Origin: Paenibacillus sp. FSL K6-3182
Lineage (GTDB): Bacteria; Bacillota; Bacilli; Paenibacillales; Paenibacillaceae
Assembly: GCF_037976325.1 (NCBI RefSeq)
Contig: NZ_CP150265.1
Span: 1,319,501 to 1,383,500 of the forward strand
DNA: 64,000 bases
Reading direction: 5' to 3'
Position 1 is the first letter of the stretch, and every line of letters begins with the position of its first letter. Below are positions 62,868 to 64,000 of this stretch, piece by piece. A model generated the notes under the pieces. That model was not told where the DNA came from. It ran no database searches and worked only from the letters and a program-made list of their open reading frames with translations. Position numbers and translations under genes: made by a program.

Positions 62868-64000
62868 TGGACAAACAATCAAAAGTTGAAGCAACATACT
62901 TAGTTGGCTTGATGTCTGGTACATCAGTAGATGGTATTGATGCAGCGGTAATTAAACTTTCTCCAATGCCGGATAAAGAGCAAGGAGTAGAGATTGAGCT
63001 GCTGGCTTTTGAGAACACTGCTTTTCCGAAGCAAGTTAGAAACGCAATATTTGAGCTTTTTGATCGGGCTAACGCTACGATTGATAAAGTTGGCGCAATG
63101 AATATGTGGCTTGGTGAATTATACGCCCAAGCCACATTGTCCGTTATAGGGAAATGCGGGCTAGAGCCATCACAAATATTTGCAGTAGGATCACATGGTC
63201 AAACGATCTATCATGCACCGGAAGAAAATGTTATGGACGGCTATAACCTGCATTGTACTGTTCAAATTGGCGATGGTGCAGTTATCGCGAATCGCACAGC
63301 AATTCCTTGCGTATCAGACTTTCGAGTCGCTGACATGGCAATGGGTGGACAAGGAGCGCCATTAGTACCATTTACTGAATATTTATTGTTTAACAATCCA
63401 GAGAAAACACTTCTTCTGCAAAACATTGGAGGAATAGGAAATGTGACTGTTCTTCCTGCAAATGCCTCGCCGGAACAGGTATTTGCTTTTGATACTGGTC
63501 CTGGAAATATGATTATCGATGGGCTTGTAGCGCAATTATTTGCGCCAATGACGATGGATGTTGGCGGTGGAATTGCTGCGAGCGGTCAAGTGATTGATGA
63601 GCTTTTGAAATGGATGCAGCAAGATGAATATTATACGATGCCTTTACCGAAATCGACAGGCAGAGAACGATTTGGTCAACAATACGTTGCACAAATTATT
63701 GAATGGATGGAGGCTAATAACTGGAAAGCTGAAGATGTTATTGCAACAGCTACACACTTAACAGCATGGAGCATCGTCGATAGCTATGAACAGTATATTG
63801 CGCCACAGCATCAAGCTCAGCAATTGTTAATTGGTGGCGGTGGCAGCTATAACAAAACGTTATTGCGTGATTTGCAGCAATTATTTGCACCCTATAAGGT
63901 GCAGGTGCTGACGCAGGAGGATATCGGTGGCAATAGTGATGCTAAGGAAGCAATTGCTTTTGCTGTGCTAGCGTATTATACGATGAAGCGCCTACCAAAC
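62867..64000 (+). CDS. anmK: Anhydro-N-acetylmuramic acid kinase, 3'-truncated by the window end
   Basis: Hydrolyses and phosphorylates 1,6-anhydro-MurNAc to MurNAc-6-phosphate, the MurQ substrate. The 378 visible codons start with ATG, overlapping the permease stop. Hallmarks are GLMSGTSVDGIDAAV (phosphate loop), GSHGQTIYHAP, DFRVADMAMGGQGAPLVP, QNIGGIGNVTVLP and FDTGPGNMIIDGLV, then IGGGGSYNKTLL. The normal length is about 380-390 residues, so only a few codons are cut off. It joins uptake to MurQ and then to GlcNAc-6-phosphate. Confidence 0.96.
   Translation, partial: MDKQSKVEATYLVGLMSGTSVDGIDAAVIKLSPMPDKEQGVEIELLAFENTAFPKQVRNAIFELFDRANATIDKVGAMNMWLGELYAQATLSVIGKCGLEPSQIFAVGSHGQTIYHAPEENVMDGYNLHCTVQIGDGAVIANRTAIPCVSDFRVADMAMGGQGAPLVPFTEYLLFNNPEKTLLLQNIGGIGNVTVLPANASPEQVFAFDTGPGNMIIDGLVAQLFAPMTMDVGGGIAASGQVIDELLKWMQQDEYYTMPLPKSTGRERFGQQYVAQIIEWMEANNWKAEDVIATATHLTAWSIVDSYEQYIAPQHQAQQLLIGGGGSYNKTLLRDLQQLFAPYKVQVLTQEDIGGNSDAKEAIAFAVLAYYTMKRLPN

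Overview
The window looks like a chromosomal segment of a spore-forming, low-to-moderate GC Firmicute, most likely Paenibacillus or a close relative. The reasons are a YyaC-type spore protease, strong AGGAGG-type ribosome binding sites, T-box leaders, a CIRCE-controlled groESL operon, a tsaE-tsaB-rimI-tsaD operon, frequent GTG/TTG starts and a DUF1128 protein. This is inference from gene content; no rRNA or tRNA gene was seen.

Layout. 1-10 kb: a 5'-truncated FTR1-type iron permease, a LapA-like membrane protein, a TRM11-like methyltransferase, two lipases, a TrhA/hemolysin III protein, a Gfo/Idh oxidoreductase, a CorA-like channel with a GVN motif, a general-stress protein and a FAD oxidoreductase. 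10-15 kb: the Leloir galactose operon galK-galE-galT, with a divergent AraC regulator. 15-23 kb: small sporulation or unknown genes, a hydrolase, a methyltransferase, a GGDEF cyclase beside an HD-GYP protein whose HD dyad reads FD, and a YitT protein. 23.6-27.7 kb: thiL followed by tsaE-tsaB-rimI-tsaD (tRNA t6A synthesis). 27.7-30.2 kb: two complete tandem T-box leaders in front of leuA.

31-37 kb holds the most interesting locus. A 520-bp region carries four perfect DnaA boxes and a cluster of TTGCG half-sites. It is followed by a lone ABC ATPase, a small basic protein, a ComQ-like isoprenyl transferase, a 56-codon gene for a ComX-like pheromone precursor ending in ...AYMWN, a ComP-like kinase with an added PDZ domain, and a ComA-like regulator. 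This is a comQXPA-type quorum-sensing system outside the classical Bacillus subtilis group.

37-45 kb: an ABC-F ATPase, 5-formyl-THF cyclo-ligase, molybdenum cofactor genes (moaC, mogA/moaB-like, a MoCF-domain protein) leading into tatA-tatC, and a TetR-controlled membrane protein. 45-49.6 kb: a polysaccharide degradation trio (heparinase II/III-like, GH88, DUF2264). 49.8-51.9 kb: groES-groEL. 52.2 kb: a PAP2 phosphatase, then about 600 bp of non-coding sequence with possible gene remnants.

53.4-64 kb: an apparent cell-wall sugar recycling island. A GntR/FadR regulator diverges from a GlcD/GlcF-like FAD/Fe-S oxidase pair. Then come a MurR/RpiR regulator, murQ, a three-gene sugar ABC importer and anmK, cut by the window end. 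MurQ releases D-lactate from MurNAc-6-phosphate, so the oxidase pair may be the matching D-lactate dehydrogenase. The operator-like palindromes in front of both units fit this reading.
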